A model generated the notes under the pieces. That model was not told the DNA's origin. It worked only from the letters and a program-made list of their open reading frames with translations, and did not search any database. Below are positions 7,923 to 15,643 of a DNA stretch of 64,000 nt, in pieces. This DNA is from Fibrobacter sp. UWT2. GTDB taxonomy: Bacteria > Fibrobacterota > Fibrobacteria > Fibrobacterales > Fibrobacteraceae. Location: the NCBI RefSeq assembly GCF_900142545.1, contig NZ_FRBF01000015.1, positions 1 through 64,000 on the forward strand. The letters are read 5' to 3'. How positions within the stretch are numbered: position 1 is the stretch's first letter; each line of letters begins with the position of its first letter. A program made the position numbers and the translations under genes.

Positions 7923-8747
7923 ATGAAATATCAAAAGAGTTTATTTGTATCTGGTTTTGCCTTGGCCTTCGGGCTGCTGCTTGGACTTGGGACCAATGCC
8001 CTGGCTAAGGAATGGGAACAGTCTTTGGTGGTTTACCTAACCCGTCATGATGTGCACGGACCGATATATGGCTATACTCGATGGGGCTTTTCTAAAGACA
8101 GCCTTGTTGTGGATAGTTCAGGTGTCGTGGGTAAGGGAATCACGTATTGGCAGGTGGATGAATCTTGTGTATGTGGTTTTATGTTTGGGGGCTGTGGGTA
8201 TTATCTATATCATTGGAACTTCTTTGATTATGACCAATCATTTTGGAACGTTGCTCTAGTCGAAGGCTTAAAAGCGGGAATTGCCCTAGACTTGAACGAT
8301 ACGACTGCTTTTGCAGAGATTACTTATTATGGGTCTGATTTGCTTGAATCCTATAAGTTTTCCGAGAAACGTGGTTCGTCTGCAAATGATACGAACTACT
8401 TTGTCTATAGAAAAGATTCTACATATTACGCCCTTTGCCAATATATAACGGTGTATAATAGTTCTATGGATAATTGGGATGAAACGGAAACAGGCATTCC
8501 GGCCTATTTTGCGCATCAATGTATTTTCCAGGATGATGGTACGCCTACGTTTAGCAAGATTCCGATGTATACGGGCGAATTACCGGAGGGAAAGCCTGTG
8601 AAACCGCCTTCTGTTATTGCAAAGTCGATGCATAAGAAGGTTGAACCTAATGTGGACCACAAACCTTATTTGGTAAACGGGCAATCGGCTAGGAAAAATT
8701 CAGCGAGCGGTATTCGCGTCGAGAAGGAGCGCGTTTACCGACAATAA
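7923..8747 (+). CDS. Hypothetical exported protein
   Basis: A 274-residue protein with a Sec signal peptide: basic start MKYQK, hydrophobic core, likely cleavage after NALA near residue 28. The mature part is rich in Tyr, Trp and Ser and has a Cys pair pattern (CVCGFMFGGCGY), suggesting a folded exported domain. The last ~26 residues (YLVNGQSARKNSASGIRV...) resemble the Gly/Val/Lys-rich C-terminal ends of proteins secreted by the type IX system, but the similarity is weak. It has a strong AAGGAG site, its own promoter and its own terminator, so it is a single gene. I do not recognise a family or function. Confidence 0.8.
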   Translation: MKYQKSLFVSGFALAFGLLLGLGTNALAKEWEQSLVVYLTRHDVHGPIYGYTRWGFSKDSLVVDSSGVVGKGITYWQVDESCVCGFMFGGCGYYLYHWNFFDYDQSFWNVALVEGLKAGIALDLNDTTAFAEITYYGSDLLESYKFSEKRGSSANDTNYFVYRKDSTYYALCQYITVYNSSMDNWDETETGIPAYFAHQCIFQDDGTPTFSKIPMYTGELPEGKPVKPPSVIAKSMHKKVEPNVDHKPYLVNGQSARKNSASGIRVEKERVYRQ

Positions 8748-8762
8748 AAAATCAGCTGATGA

Positions 8763-8785
8763 GGCAGCCTTTGGCTGCCTTTTTT
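8763..8785 (+). terminator. Intrinsic terminator of the exported-protein gene
   Basis: GGCAGCC / GGCTGCC stem, TTT loop, then six T. Confidence 0.9.
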
Positions 8786-8822
8786 AATTGGTCTTTACGG
8801 CGTGTCCACTGGATACGCAGGG

Positions 8823-8902
8823 TGTACACAAAAGTGCTTAATTTTTATAAATTTTGCGTAAAATGGTAAAATTTTGCGAAAAACTTAATTTTTGTACACA
8901 AA
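8823..8902 (+). repeat. Mirrored array of three duplicated 10-mers (A-B-C-C-B-A)
   Basis: Three 10-mers each occur twice, in exact direct copies but mirrored order: A TGTACACAAA at 8823 and 8893; B CTTAATTTTT at 8837 and 8884; C AAATTTTGCG at 8849 and 8869. The two C copies start exactly 20 bp apart. The last A copy overlaps the putative -35 of the TIGR02147 gene. It looks like a multi-site operator for that promoter; the binding protein is unknown. Confidence 0.7.
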
Positions 8903-8925
8903 TTGATTTTAAAAACCTATATTTG
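8892..8925 (+). promoter_or_regulatory. Promoter of the TIGR02147-lipoprotein operon
   Basis: TTGTAC (8892-8897), 20-bp spacer, TATATTTG (8918-8925, exact TAnnTTTG). The box ends 5 nt before the GTG start, so the mRNA is probably leaderless. Confidence 0.55.
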
Positions 8926-8930
8926 TCTTT

Positions 8931-9788
8931 GTGAAAGATATTGTTGAGTATACGGATTACCGCAAGTATATCCAGGATTACTATGAGGAACAAAAGCGTT
9001 GTTCCGCCTTTTCCTGGAGAGAGTTTGCGAGGGCTGCGGGGTTCTCGTCGGCTGTATACCTGAAGTATATTTGCGAAGGAAAACGAAATCTGAGTTTAGG
9101 GTCCGCCGGATCGGTGGCGAACGCCATGGGACTCGCCGGATTTGAATGCACCTATTTTGTTTTAATGGTCTCGTATGCCCATGCGAAGAATGACGCTGCA
9201 AAACGCGATGCCTTCGAAAAGCGCTGTGCCTTGGCGAATGCACATAAGGTGCATGTGCTTGGAAATGAGGAATTTGATTATTATAAGTCTTGGAAAAATC
9301 CGGTGCTACGCGAATTGGCTCCGCATATGCCCGGTGCAAAACCGCTAGAGATGGCCCATGCCTGCGAACAGCCGATTACCGCGGCAGAGGTAACTGAAAC
9401 TTTGAATTTCTTGGTGAAGGCGAATCTCTTGAAAAAAGACCGGGACGGCAATTATCGTCAGACGGAAAAGTCCGTGTCGATGGGAACTGCGGAAGCAGTC
9501 TCTGTGGCCGCAAGAGACTTGCAACGGCAAATGGGAGAATTCGCGGTAAAGGCGTTGGATTTACCCCTTTCGGAACGTGATATGTCGGGGGTGGTCTTGG
9601 GACTTACGCAGCATGCCTATGAACGGATTAAAAAAGAGATTGTCGACTTCCGCCGTCGAGTTGTGGCAATTGCTACCGAAGATGACGAAACGGAACGGGT
9701 GTATCGCTTGAACGTGCAACTGTTCCCGATGAGCGACCGTTTGAAAAAGGACAAGGATTTTAAAGGAGCTGAACAAAATGAGAAATAG
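8931..9788 (+). CDS. TIGR02147 (DUF4423) family protein, putative regulator
   Basis: A 285-residue member of the family described as a Fibrobacter paralogous group. The N-terminal signature VEYTDYRKYIQDYYEEQKR...FSWREFARAAGFSSAVYLKYICEGKRNLS contains an HTH-like stretch (residues 25-50). The DUF4423 core runs to about residue 260 (ITAAEVTETLNFLVKANLLKKD; LDLPLSERDMSGVVLGL; DFRRRVVAIA). No signal peptide or membrane segment, so cytoplasmic. The function is not established; DNA binding is inferred from the N-terminus. It starts with GTG 5 nt after a TATATTTG box and overlaps the downstream lipoprotein gene by 11 nt, so the pair is translationally coupled and probably works together. Confidence 0.88.
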   Translation: MKDIVEYTDYRKYIQDYYEEQKRCSAFSWREFARAAGFSSAVYLKYICEGKRNLSLGSAGSVANAMGLAGFECTYFVLMVSYAHAKNDAAKRDAFEKRCALANAHKVHVLGNEEFDYYKSWKNPVLRELAPHMPGAKPLEMAHACEQPITAAEVTETLNFLVKANLLKKDRDGNYRQTEKSVSMGTAEAVSVAARDLQRQMGEFAVKALDLPLSERDMSGVVLGLTQHAYERIKKEIVDFRRRVVAIATEDDETERVYRLNVQLFPMSDRLKKDKDFKGAEQNEK

Positions 9789-11112
9789 TTTTGGGGCGTT
9801 AACCATTCCGCTTATTTTCGTTGCACTTGCATTGACTTCGTGCTCCGAAAGCAAGCCGGTTGCAGGCGGTTCTTCGGATGATTCTGGAATCATCGCAATT
9901 TCAGACAAGTCGGTGGCGGGTGTTTCGCAGAAGGGCCCGTTCGTGAAGGGCTCCGCCGTGACGGTGCAGGAACTGGAGGGCGAAACGCTGAAACAGACCG
10001 GCAAGAGCTTCAAGGGGACCATCATGAGTGACAAAGGTGACTTTGTCATCAATAATGTCAATCTGGAATCGCAGTATGCAATTCTTGAGGCTACGGGCTA
10101 TTATCGCAATGAAGTTTCCGGGAAAACGTCTGGAGGAATGTTGACGCTGCGAGCCTTGACGGACCTTTCTAAAAGGAATTCGGTAAACATCAACATGCTC
10201 ACGCATATGGAATATGAACGCGTGATGTATCTAGTGGGTACGGGCCTCAGTCTGCAAGATGCCAAGAATCAGGCTGAAGCAGAAATTTTCAGGGCTTTTG
10301 GAATCCAGGACGAATTTGATAGTCCTGAAGACTTGGATATTTTCCGCGAAGGCGATGGAAATGCAGCATTGCTTGCTATTAGCATTCTGATGCTCAGGGA
10401 TCTTTCGGAAGCGGAATTTACCGAATTCTTGATTGATTTTGCCGCAGACATTGAAACTGATGGAACTTGGGATAATGAAGACGTCAAATTGGAATTGGCT
10501 ACATGGGCAAATAGAATGGGCTATATTACTCGAGTGAATCTTCGTGAAAATATAGAAGCGTGGAATTTGGGAACAGTCCCTGATTTTGAAAAGTATTTGC
10601 GCAACTTTTGGTACTTGGTTTTTGGACTTGATGAGTGCGGAGCCGAACAAGAAGGCGTGATGTCTGCGATAAAGAATGATTCTATTTGCGATAGAAATAT
10701 CGTGAAACAGACAGGAAATTTTATTACAACAATTGGTATCTGCGGCAAGAACGATCGCTATGTTTGTAAAAGCGGTGTTTGGACTCTTGCAAGCGATTTT
10801 GAAAAGGATTTTTATGGCTCGGGAAAGGCAGATGGTGGTGAAGATGGCGAAATATGGGTGGGCCCTAATACAGGGACGTATTACGTGTATGATGACAGTT
10901 TGAAGGAATGGACAGTGAGAGGCATTGTGTCAAAGCCTTATTTGGAACAAAGTGACACGGCTGGTGTTTCTGCTTTGATGACAGTGGGTGTGGGGTGTAC
11001 GGTTAAGCGAAAGGATGAAGTTCGAATGGGCAAGGATGGGTTGTATTATGTATGCAAGTCAAACCAAATATGGTATGATGCCCAAGAATTTGATTATGAT
11101 ACTTCTTACTGA
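9778..11112 (+). CDS. Fibrobacter-type lipoprotein coupled to the TIGR02147 gene
   Basis: A 444-residue predicted lipoprotein with signal peptide and lipobox LTSC (Cys near residue 22). After a short Ser/Gly linker comes a domain beginning VAGVSQKGPFVKGSAVTVQEL and continuing through INMLTHMEYERVMYLVGTGLSL, a pattern I recall from many Fibrobacter surface lipoproteins. Its beginning resembles a carboxypeptidase-regulatory-like beta sandwich. The C-terminal third has several Cys residues (DECG, DSICD, GICG, YVCKSG, VGCTV, YYVCKS), suggesting disulfides and export. The start overlaps the end of the TIGR02147 gene and has AAAGGAG upstream. Its stop overlaps that of the convergent amidase gene (7 bp), with no terminator between. 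The role is unknown. Confidence 0.85.
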   Translation: MRNSFGALTIPLIFVALALTSCSESKPVAGGSSDDSGIIAISDKSVAGVSQKGPFVKGSAVTVQELEGETLKQTGKSFKGTIMSDKGDFVINNVNLESQYAILEATGYYRNEVSGKTSGGMLTLRALTDLSKRNSVNINMLTHMEYERVMYLVGTGLSLQDAKNQAEAEIFRAFGIQDEFDSPEDLDIFREGDGNAALLAISILMLRDLSEAEFTEFLIDFAADIETDGTWDNEDVKLELATWANRMGYITRVNLRENIEAWNLGTVPDFEKYLRNFWYLVFGLDECGAEQEGVMSAIKNDSICDRNIVKQTGNFITTIGICGKNDRYVCKSGVWTLASDFEKDFYGSGKADGGEDGEIWVGPNTGTYYVYDDSLKEWTVRGIVSKPYLEQSDTAGVSALMTVGVGCTVKRKDEVRMGKDGLYYVCKSNQIWYDAQEFDYDTSY

Positions 11113-12254
11113 CGTCCGAGGGTTTCGCGGTAATTGTGAACGGCATTCTTGTAAGCGCTGACGGCTTTTGAAATGCGTTCTGCAATATCGGCTTGAGCCT
11201 TGTTGGTCATCATGTAGGCTTCTTCTTCGGGGTTGCTGATGAAACCGATTTCGAAGAGCACGGCGGGCATTAACGCGCCTACGAGCACCATGAATCCGGC
11301 ACCGCCGACACCACCGCCCTGACGCTTGATTTTGCCGTCGTCGAAGGCCTTGAGCATTTGTTCAGTGAACATGTAGCTGTTCTGCTTGTACTTTTCGAGG
11401 CGGGCCTCTAGCTTGAACCATTCAAGCGGGGAAAGTTCTTCCTTGGCGTTCTTTTCGCCGTAGAGCGTGGCCACCTTGTTTTCGCGGCGGGCAATCGCCT
11501 TGTCTTCTTCGCTTTCGGGGGCGCGAAGCACGTACACGTGGTAGCCCTTGATTTGCTTTTTGCGCTCGGGGCTTGCGTCAATGGCGTTACAGTGCAGGCT
11601 AATGAAAAGGTCGCCGTCCCATTGGTTGGCGAGGTTTGCGCGTTCGCCGAGTTCGATGAACACGTCTTTGTCGCGGGTCATTTTGACCTTGAAGCCTTCT
11701 TTTTCGAGTTCCTTTTTCAGGAGCTTGCCGACGGCGAGTACGATGTCTTTTTCGTTGGAATTCTTGCCCTGGGCGCCGGTGTCCTTGCCGCCGTGGCCGG
11801 GGTCGATCACGATGGTCTTGACTTCGCGGGTGCCGGCGGTTTCGTTCTTCGGCTTGGTGGCGGTAACGGGGGCTGCCGCTGCGACAATCTTTGCAGAGGA
11901 CGATGAAACTTTGACGGAGGAACTGCTGCTTGCAGGAACGGCTGCAGCGGCCTGCACATTTCCGACTCCGTACAAACTAGCGACATCCGCAGAATCCAGC
12001 AGGATGTGCCCGTCTGCAATTTCGGGAGCGTGTTTAAGGTCGACTGATTTGCCGTGGCTGCTCACGTAAGGGAGCCCGATAGCGAATTTGAGCGTATCGG
12101 TTTCGCCTGCGAGAATGAATGTCTTTTGGATGGGGAACCAGTGGAAACTGGCCTTGTGCTGCTTGGCGACTTGTTCGGCATCGACTGTATTTGCGGCCCA
12201 GGCAGAAGCTGCGAGAGCTACGCAAAAGAGGATGTACCAAACAAGGTTTCTCAT
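11106..12254 (-). CDS. N-acetylmuramoyl-L-alanine amidase (Amidase_3)
   Basis: Zinc amidase that cuts the stem peptide from MurNAc in peptidoglycan, acting in the periplasm for daughter-cell separation or wall turnover. The 382-residue protein has a signal peptide ending near AWA. A region of about 120 residues follows, then a Ser/Ala-rich linker (PASSSSSVKVSSSSAK) and the catalytic domain from about 145: TIVIDPGHGGKDTGA (Zn His), NSNEKD (Zn Glu), FISLHCNA (Zn His) and LFEIGFISN (catalytic Glu). The start codon overlaps the smpB stop (TAATG), placing it last in the argC-obg-smpB-amidase operon. AmiA/B/C cannot be distinguished. Confidence 0.93.
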   Translation of the reverse strand: MRNLVWYILFCVALAASAWAANTVDAEQVAKQHKASFHWFPIQKTFILAGETDTLKFAIGLPYVSSHGKSVDLKHAPEIADGHILLDSADVASLYGVGNVQAAAAVPASSSSSVKVSSSSAKIVAAAAPVTATKPKNETAGTREVKTIVIDPGHGGKDTGAQGKNSNEKDIVLAVGKLLKKELEKEGFKVKMTRDKDVFIELGERANLANQWDGDLFISLHCNAIDASPERKKQIKGYHVYVLRAPESEEDKAIARRENKVATLYGEKNAKEELSPLEWFKLEARLEKYKQNSYMFTEQMLKAFDDGKIKRQGGGVGGAGFMVLVGALMPAVLFEIGFISNPEEEAYMMTNKAQADIAERISKAVSAYKNAVHNYRETLGRQ

Positions 12255-12724
12255 TATTTGTGCGCCTTTGCCGCACGGGCCATTTCAAGTTTCGCGTCGC
12301 GGTTGATGATGTCCTGACGTTTGTCGCGCTGGTCCTTACCGCGGCAGATTCCCATTTCGAGCTTGGCGCGGCGATTCTTGAAGTAGAGCTTCAGTGGAAT
12401 GAGCGTGCAGCCCTTTTGTTCCTTGGCCTTGCGCATCTTGGCAATTTCATGCACATGGGCCAAGAGCTTGCGGCGTCTTGCCGGGAAATGGTTGAAGCGG
12501 TTTGCGAAAAGGTATTCGTCGATGTGGGCTCCCACGAGCCAGATTTCGTTCTTGGACTCGTCGATGTCGATCCACGCTTCGCTCAAAGTGCACTTGCCAT
12601 CGCGGATAGATTTGACTTCCGAACCGATCAGCATGATACCCACCTCAAACGTCTCGTCGACGAAATAGAGGTGGTTTGCCTTGCGGTTTACGATGACCGG
12701 CGTACTCTGTTCTTTTTTCGCCAT
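12254..12724 (-). CDS. smpB: SsrA-binding protein SmpB
   Basis: Binds tmRNA and brings it to stalled ribosomes for trans-translation. The 156-residue product has the family core (NRKANHLYFVDETFEVGIMLIGSEVKSIRDGKCTLSEAW), the central LIPLKLYFKNRRAKLEMGICRGKDQRDKR block, and a basic C-terminal tail that enters the decoding centre. The length is usual. It lies 3 nt after obg and overlaps the amidase start by 1 nt. The ssrA gene is not in this window. Confidence 0.97.
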   Translation of the reverse strand: MAKKEQSTPVIVNRKANHLYFVDETFEVGIMLIGSEVKSIRDGKCTLSEAWIDIDESKNEIWLVGAHIDEYLFANRFNHFPARRRKLLAHVHEIAKMRKAKEQKGCTLIPLKLYFKNRRAKLEMGICRGKDQRDKRQDIINRDAKLEMARAAKAHK

Positions 12725-12727
12725 TCG

Positions 12728-13867
12728 TTAAGCCTTCTTCTTGCTGCGGGCTTTTTTTGCTCCGGCGGCCTTGGAGGCTGTTTTAGCGGAGCTTTTCGAT
12801 GCCGAGCTAGCCTTGCTCTTTGCGATCTTCTTGCCGGTGCCGTCGATGCCGGTAGTGGCGCTGCTGAGTTTCTTGCTTTCCCAGCCGACCTTCTTCTTTT
12901 GCACGTGGGGCACGGCTTCGTCCAGAGCCAAGGTGAGTTCCTTGCAACCGTCGCCTGTTACGGCGGAGGTCACGATGACTGCTTCCTTGTGAGCCTTGAA
13001 CTGCTTGATTGCTTCGTCAATGCCGAGGTCGCTCTTGTTCAAAGCAATCACGTAAGGCTTCTTTGCAAGCTTCGGGTGGAACGCCTTGAGTTCTTCCTTA
13101 AGGACGCTGAACTGTTCGTAGGCGTTTTCGGCAAAGCCGTCGATCACGAACAGGAGCGTGTGCGTACGTTCGATATGCTTCAAGAACTGGTGACCGAGGC
13201 CCTTGCCTTCGCTGGCGCCTTCGAGCAGACCCGGAATATCTGCGACCACGAAGCTGTGGCCATTCATCTGCACGATGCCGAGCACCGGTTCAAGTGTGGT
13301 AAACGGGTAGTCACCGACTTTGGGACGGCCGCTTGAAATCTTGTTCACGAGGCTGGACTTGCCTGCGTTCGGGAATCCGACGAGGCCTACGTCTGCCATA
13401 AGCTTCAGTTCCAAAAAGAGTTCGCGCTTTTCGCCCTTTTCGCCGGGCGTGCACTTGCGCGGAGCCTGGTTGGCGGGCGTTGCAAAATGTTGGTTGCCCA
13501 TGCCGCCCTTGCCGCCGCGAGCTGCGATCCACTTTTGGCCGGGTTCGGTAAGGTCTGCGAGAATACGACCTTCGGCATCCTTTACGATCGTGCCGCGCGG
13601 AACGCTTACGATCAAGTCTTCGGCACTACGACCGGTGCAGCGCTTGGCACCACCGGCTTGTCCACTTTCTGCCTTGTAGATGCGGGCGTTACCCATGTCC
13701 AAAAGTGTGGAATATTGCTCGTTCACCTGCAGGATCACGTGACCGCCGCGACCGCCGTCACCGCCATCGGGACCGCCGAGGGGTACGAACTTTTCGCGGT
13801 GGAAACTGCAAATGCCATCGCCGCCCTTACCGGAGCGAACTTCAATTGATTTTTCGTCTAGGAACAT
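12728..13867 (-). CDS. obg: GTPase Obg (CgtA)
   Basis: Ribosome-associated GTPase needed for 50S maturation. The Obg fold covers residues 1-158 with the Gly-rich helices (GGPDGGDGGRGGHV). The G domain carries P-loop GFPNAGKS (164-171), DIPG and NKSD. The C-terminal OCT domain or acidic tail of other Obg proteins is replaced, from about residue 325, by a Lys/Ala/Ser-rich basic tail of ~55 residues. The ATG overlaps the argC stop by 1 nt (TAATG), so translation is coupled. 379 residues in all. Confidence 0.95.
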   Translation of the reverse strand: MFLDEKSIEVRSGKGGDGICSFHREKFVPLGGPDGGDGGRGGHVILQVNEQYSTLLDMGNARIYKAESGQAGGAKRCTGRSAEDLIVSVPRGTIVKDAEGRILADLTEPGQKWIAARGGKGGMGNQHFATPANQAPRKCTPGEKGEKRELFLELKLMADVGLVGFPNAGKSSLVNKISSGRPKVGDYPFTTLEPVLGIVQMNGHSFVVADIPGLLEGASEGKGLGHQFLKHIERTHTLLFVIDGFAENAYEQFSVLKEELKAFHPKLAKKPYVIALNKSDLGIDEAIKQFKAHKEAVIVTSAVTGDGCKELTLALDEAVPHVQKKKVGWESKKLSSATTGIDGTGKKIAKSKASSASKSSAKTASKAAGAKKARSKKKA

Positions 13868-14829
13868 TAAAGGCTAATTCCTTCGTCGAGGCCGAGGGCG
13901 ATATTCATGTTCTGAATGGCTGCACCACTTGCGCCCTTGCCGAGGTTGTCGATAATAGTCGTCACCTGCATCACGGTTTCGTTGCCGAACACCTGGATGC
14001 GGGCGTTGTTCGTATCGTTGCAGACGGTAGCGTCAAGGCGGCCGTTGAACAGCACGGGGGCTGCTTCGTAGGGCATCACCTTCACAAAGCGGGATCCTTC
14101 GTAATGCTTTGCCAAGATTTCGGTGAGGCCTTCGGGGCCGACCTTCTTGGTGAGTTCATTTGCAAAGATGGCGACAGTGACCGCCATGCCCTTGTAATAA
14201 GGGCCAAGCACCGGGTTGAAGAACGGTGTGTTTTCAAGTTCGCAGTACTTCTTCATTTCGGGGAGGTGCTTGTGTGCGAGCGCGAGCGCGTACGGGGCGG
14301 GCGCCATGATTGCCTTCGATTCACCAGCCTTGTGTTCCATGGCTGCTGCTTCTTCGTATTCGGCAATCAGCTTCTTGCCACCGCCGGAATAACCGGTAAT
14401 GCTATAGGCGGCCAGGTTTGCGCTCTTCGGCAAAATGCCTGCGGCCACCAGCGGGTGCACACCGAGAATAAAGCCCGAGGCATGGCAACCGGGGTTGGCG
14501 ATGCGCTTGCTCTTGGTAATGGCTTCGCGCTGGGCAGCCGAAAGTTCCGGCATCCCGTAGGTCCAGTCGGGGTTTACGCGGTGTGCGGTCGATGCATCAA
14601 TCACGCGGGTGTTCGGATTTTCGCAGAGGGCTGCACTTTCGACAGCCGCAGCATCGGGCAGGCACAGGAACGTCACGTCGGACTCGTTGATGAGTCGCTT
14701 GCGTTCGTTAATGTCTTTGCGGAGTTCGGGAGAAATGCGCAACACTTCGATGTCGTTACGCTTTGCGAGTCTCTCATAAATCTGCAGGCCAGTGGTCCCT
14801 GCTTCACCATCTACGAAAACTTTGAACAT
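13867..14829 (-). CDS. argC: N-acetyl-gamma-glutamyl-phosphate reductase (short form)
   Basis: Third step of arginine biosynthesis: NADPH-dependent reduction of N-acetylglutamyl phosphate to the semialdehyde. The 320-residue product is the shorter (type 2) ArgC. Nucleotide-binding start FVDGEAGTTGLQIYERL, active-site C115 in NPGCHASG, and the GYSGGGKK loop near 170 are visible. It opens a four-gene operon (argC, obg, smpB, amidase) in which arginine synthesis is joined to unrelated housekeeping genes; no other arg genes are nearby. I see no clear TAnnTTTG box before it: the upstream gap holds heptamer arrays instead. Confidence 0.95.
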   Translation of the reverse strand: MFKVFVDGEAGTTGLQIYERLAKRNDIEVLRISPELRKDINERKRLINESDVTFLCLPDAAAVESAALCENPNTRVIDASTAHRVNPDWTYGMPELSAAQREAITKSKRIANPGCHASGFILGVHPLVAAGILPKSANLAAYSITGYSGGGKKLIAEYEEAAAMEHKAGESKAIMAPAPYALALAHKHLPEMKKYCELENTPFFNPVLGPYYKGMAVTVAIFANELTKKVGPEGLTEILAKHYEGSRFVKVMPYEAAPVLFNGRLDATVCNDTNNARIQVFGNETVMQVTTIIDNLGKGASGAAIQNMNIALGLDEGISL

Positions 14830-14864
14830 TTGCTTAATGATTTAAGGTTGAAGATTATTATTTA

Positions 14865-14892
14865 GTAGGAAGTAGACGGTAGGAAGTAGGAA
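14865..14892 (-). repeat. Heptamer array, four units (TTCCTAC type, minus strand)
   Basis: On the plus strand: GTAGGAA, GTAGACG, GTAGGAA, GTAGGAA. Read on the minus strand these are TTCCTAC and CGTCTAC units. It lies 36 bases upstream of argC and faces a second array at 14935-14955. Confidence 0.85.
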
Positions 14893-14934
14893 GTTCTATA
14901 ATCGCGGCAAAGCCGCCTAATTAAAACTGTTTAC

Positions 14935-14955
14935 CGTCTACTGTCTACTGTCTAC
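14935..14955 (+). repeat. Heptamer array, three units, overlapping the ychJ stop
   Basis: CGTCTAC, TGTCTAC, TGTCTAC in register. The last unit supplies the TAG stop codon of the minus-strand YchJ-like gene (14952-14954). Confidence 0.85.
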
Positions 14956-15449
14956 TTATTCGCGCCGCAGCACTTCTTGTACTTCTTGCCGGAACCGCAC
15001 GGGCACGGATCGTTACGGCCAACGACCGGACCTTCGTGACGAACCGTTTCCTGCTTCACGGCACGACCGTCGTAGAAGAACCAAGCGCCGCCCACCTTGT
15101 GGAATTCGCCGAGTTCGTGGTGGTTACGGGTGATGTTGCCCTGCTTGAAACGAGCGATGAATTCGACCCAACCGATGTTCTTTTCTTCTTCGGTCTTGGT
15201 CTGCTTGATTTCGATGCCGAGCCATTCGGATTCCTTGCTCCAAGCGGTCACGCTAGCTTCGTCGAAGTCGCTGCGCTGGGTAGCTTCCAAAGAGTCCTTG
15301 AGCCATTCGATTTCCTGTTTCACATAAGCGGTGTAGCGGGAACGCATCAATGCTTCGGGAGTTGCAGCGAGAGTCTGCTTCTTGATGATAGGTTCGCAGC
15401 ATTCGCCGTAGGCTTTGCCGGATCCGCAGGGGCATAAATCTTGTGCCAT
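14952..15449 (-). CDS. ychJ: YchJ-like protein with two SEC-C motifs
   Basis: A 165-residue cytoplasmic protein with SEC-C zinc motifs at both ends: [13 protein letters not shown] (residues 6-18) and [13 protein letters not shown] near the C-terminus. Between them lies the YchJ central domain ([50 protein letters not shown]), an NTF2-like fold. The C-terminal SEC-C motif is like that of SecA. The biochemical function is not established. AAGG lies 7 nt before the ATG. The TAG stop lies inside a heptamer array. Confidence 0.9.
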   Translation of the reverse strand: MAQDLCPCGSGKAYGECCEPIIKKQTLAATPEALMRSRYTAYVKQEIEWLKDSLEATQRSDFDEASVTAWSKESEWLGIEIKQTKTEEEKNIGWVEFIARFKQGNITRNHHELGEFHKVGGAWFFYDGRAVKQETVRHEGPVVGRNDPCPCGSGKKYKKCCGANK

Positions 15450-15518
15450 ATAAATACCTTAGTTCCTTGTGTTGTTCATCAGGCGAACGCGTCGCCCGGT
15501 TTAAGTAAAAATCTTGCG

Positions 15519-15556
15519 AAAAAATAGAAAAATTGAAAGAGAATAGATTTTGTCAA
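15519..15556 (-). promoter_or_regulatory. Possible promoter of the YchJ-like gene
   Basis: On the minus strand TTGACA (15551-15556) is followed, after 24 bases, by TATTTTTT (15519-15526), giving a leader of about 65 nt. The spacing is longer than at the other promoters here. Confidence 0.3.
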
Positions 15557-15571
15557 GTGTGGCTTGATAAC

Positions 15572-15602
15572 GAAAAAGACGAGAGTTTTTTATTCTCTCG
15601 TC
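15572..15602 (-). terminator. Intrinsic terminator of the rlmN-methyltransferase operon
   Basis: An 8-bp perfect inverted repeat, GACGAGAG / CTCTCGTC, with a 9-base loop, followed on the minus strand by TTTTTCG. The arm is itself a TCTCGTC heptamer, so the terminator seems built from repeat sequence. Confidence 0.65.
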
Positions 15603-15643
15603 TCTAGTCTGTAGCTCGCAATGCGAGCGTTCTCCAGTCTAAA
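15596..15643 (+). repeat. Dispersed ~50-bp element with heptamer arm (copy 2)
   Basis: TCTCGTC, TCTAGTC, TGTAGC, a 7-base variable part, GCGAGCGTTCTC, then AGTCTAAA. It matches 7761-7810 read on the minus strand. It ends at the methyltransferase stop codon, as copy 1 begins at the secDF stop. Confidence 0.7.
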
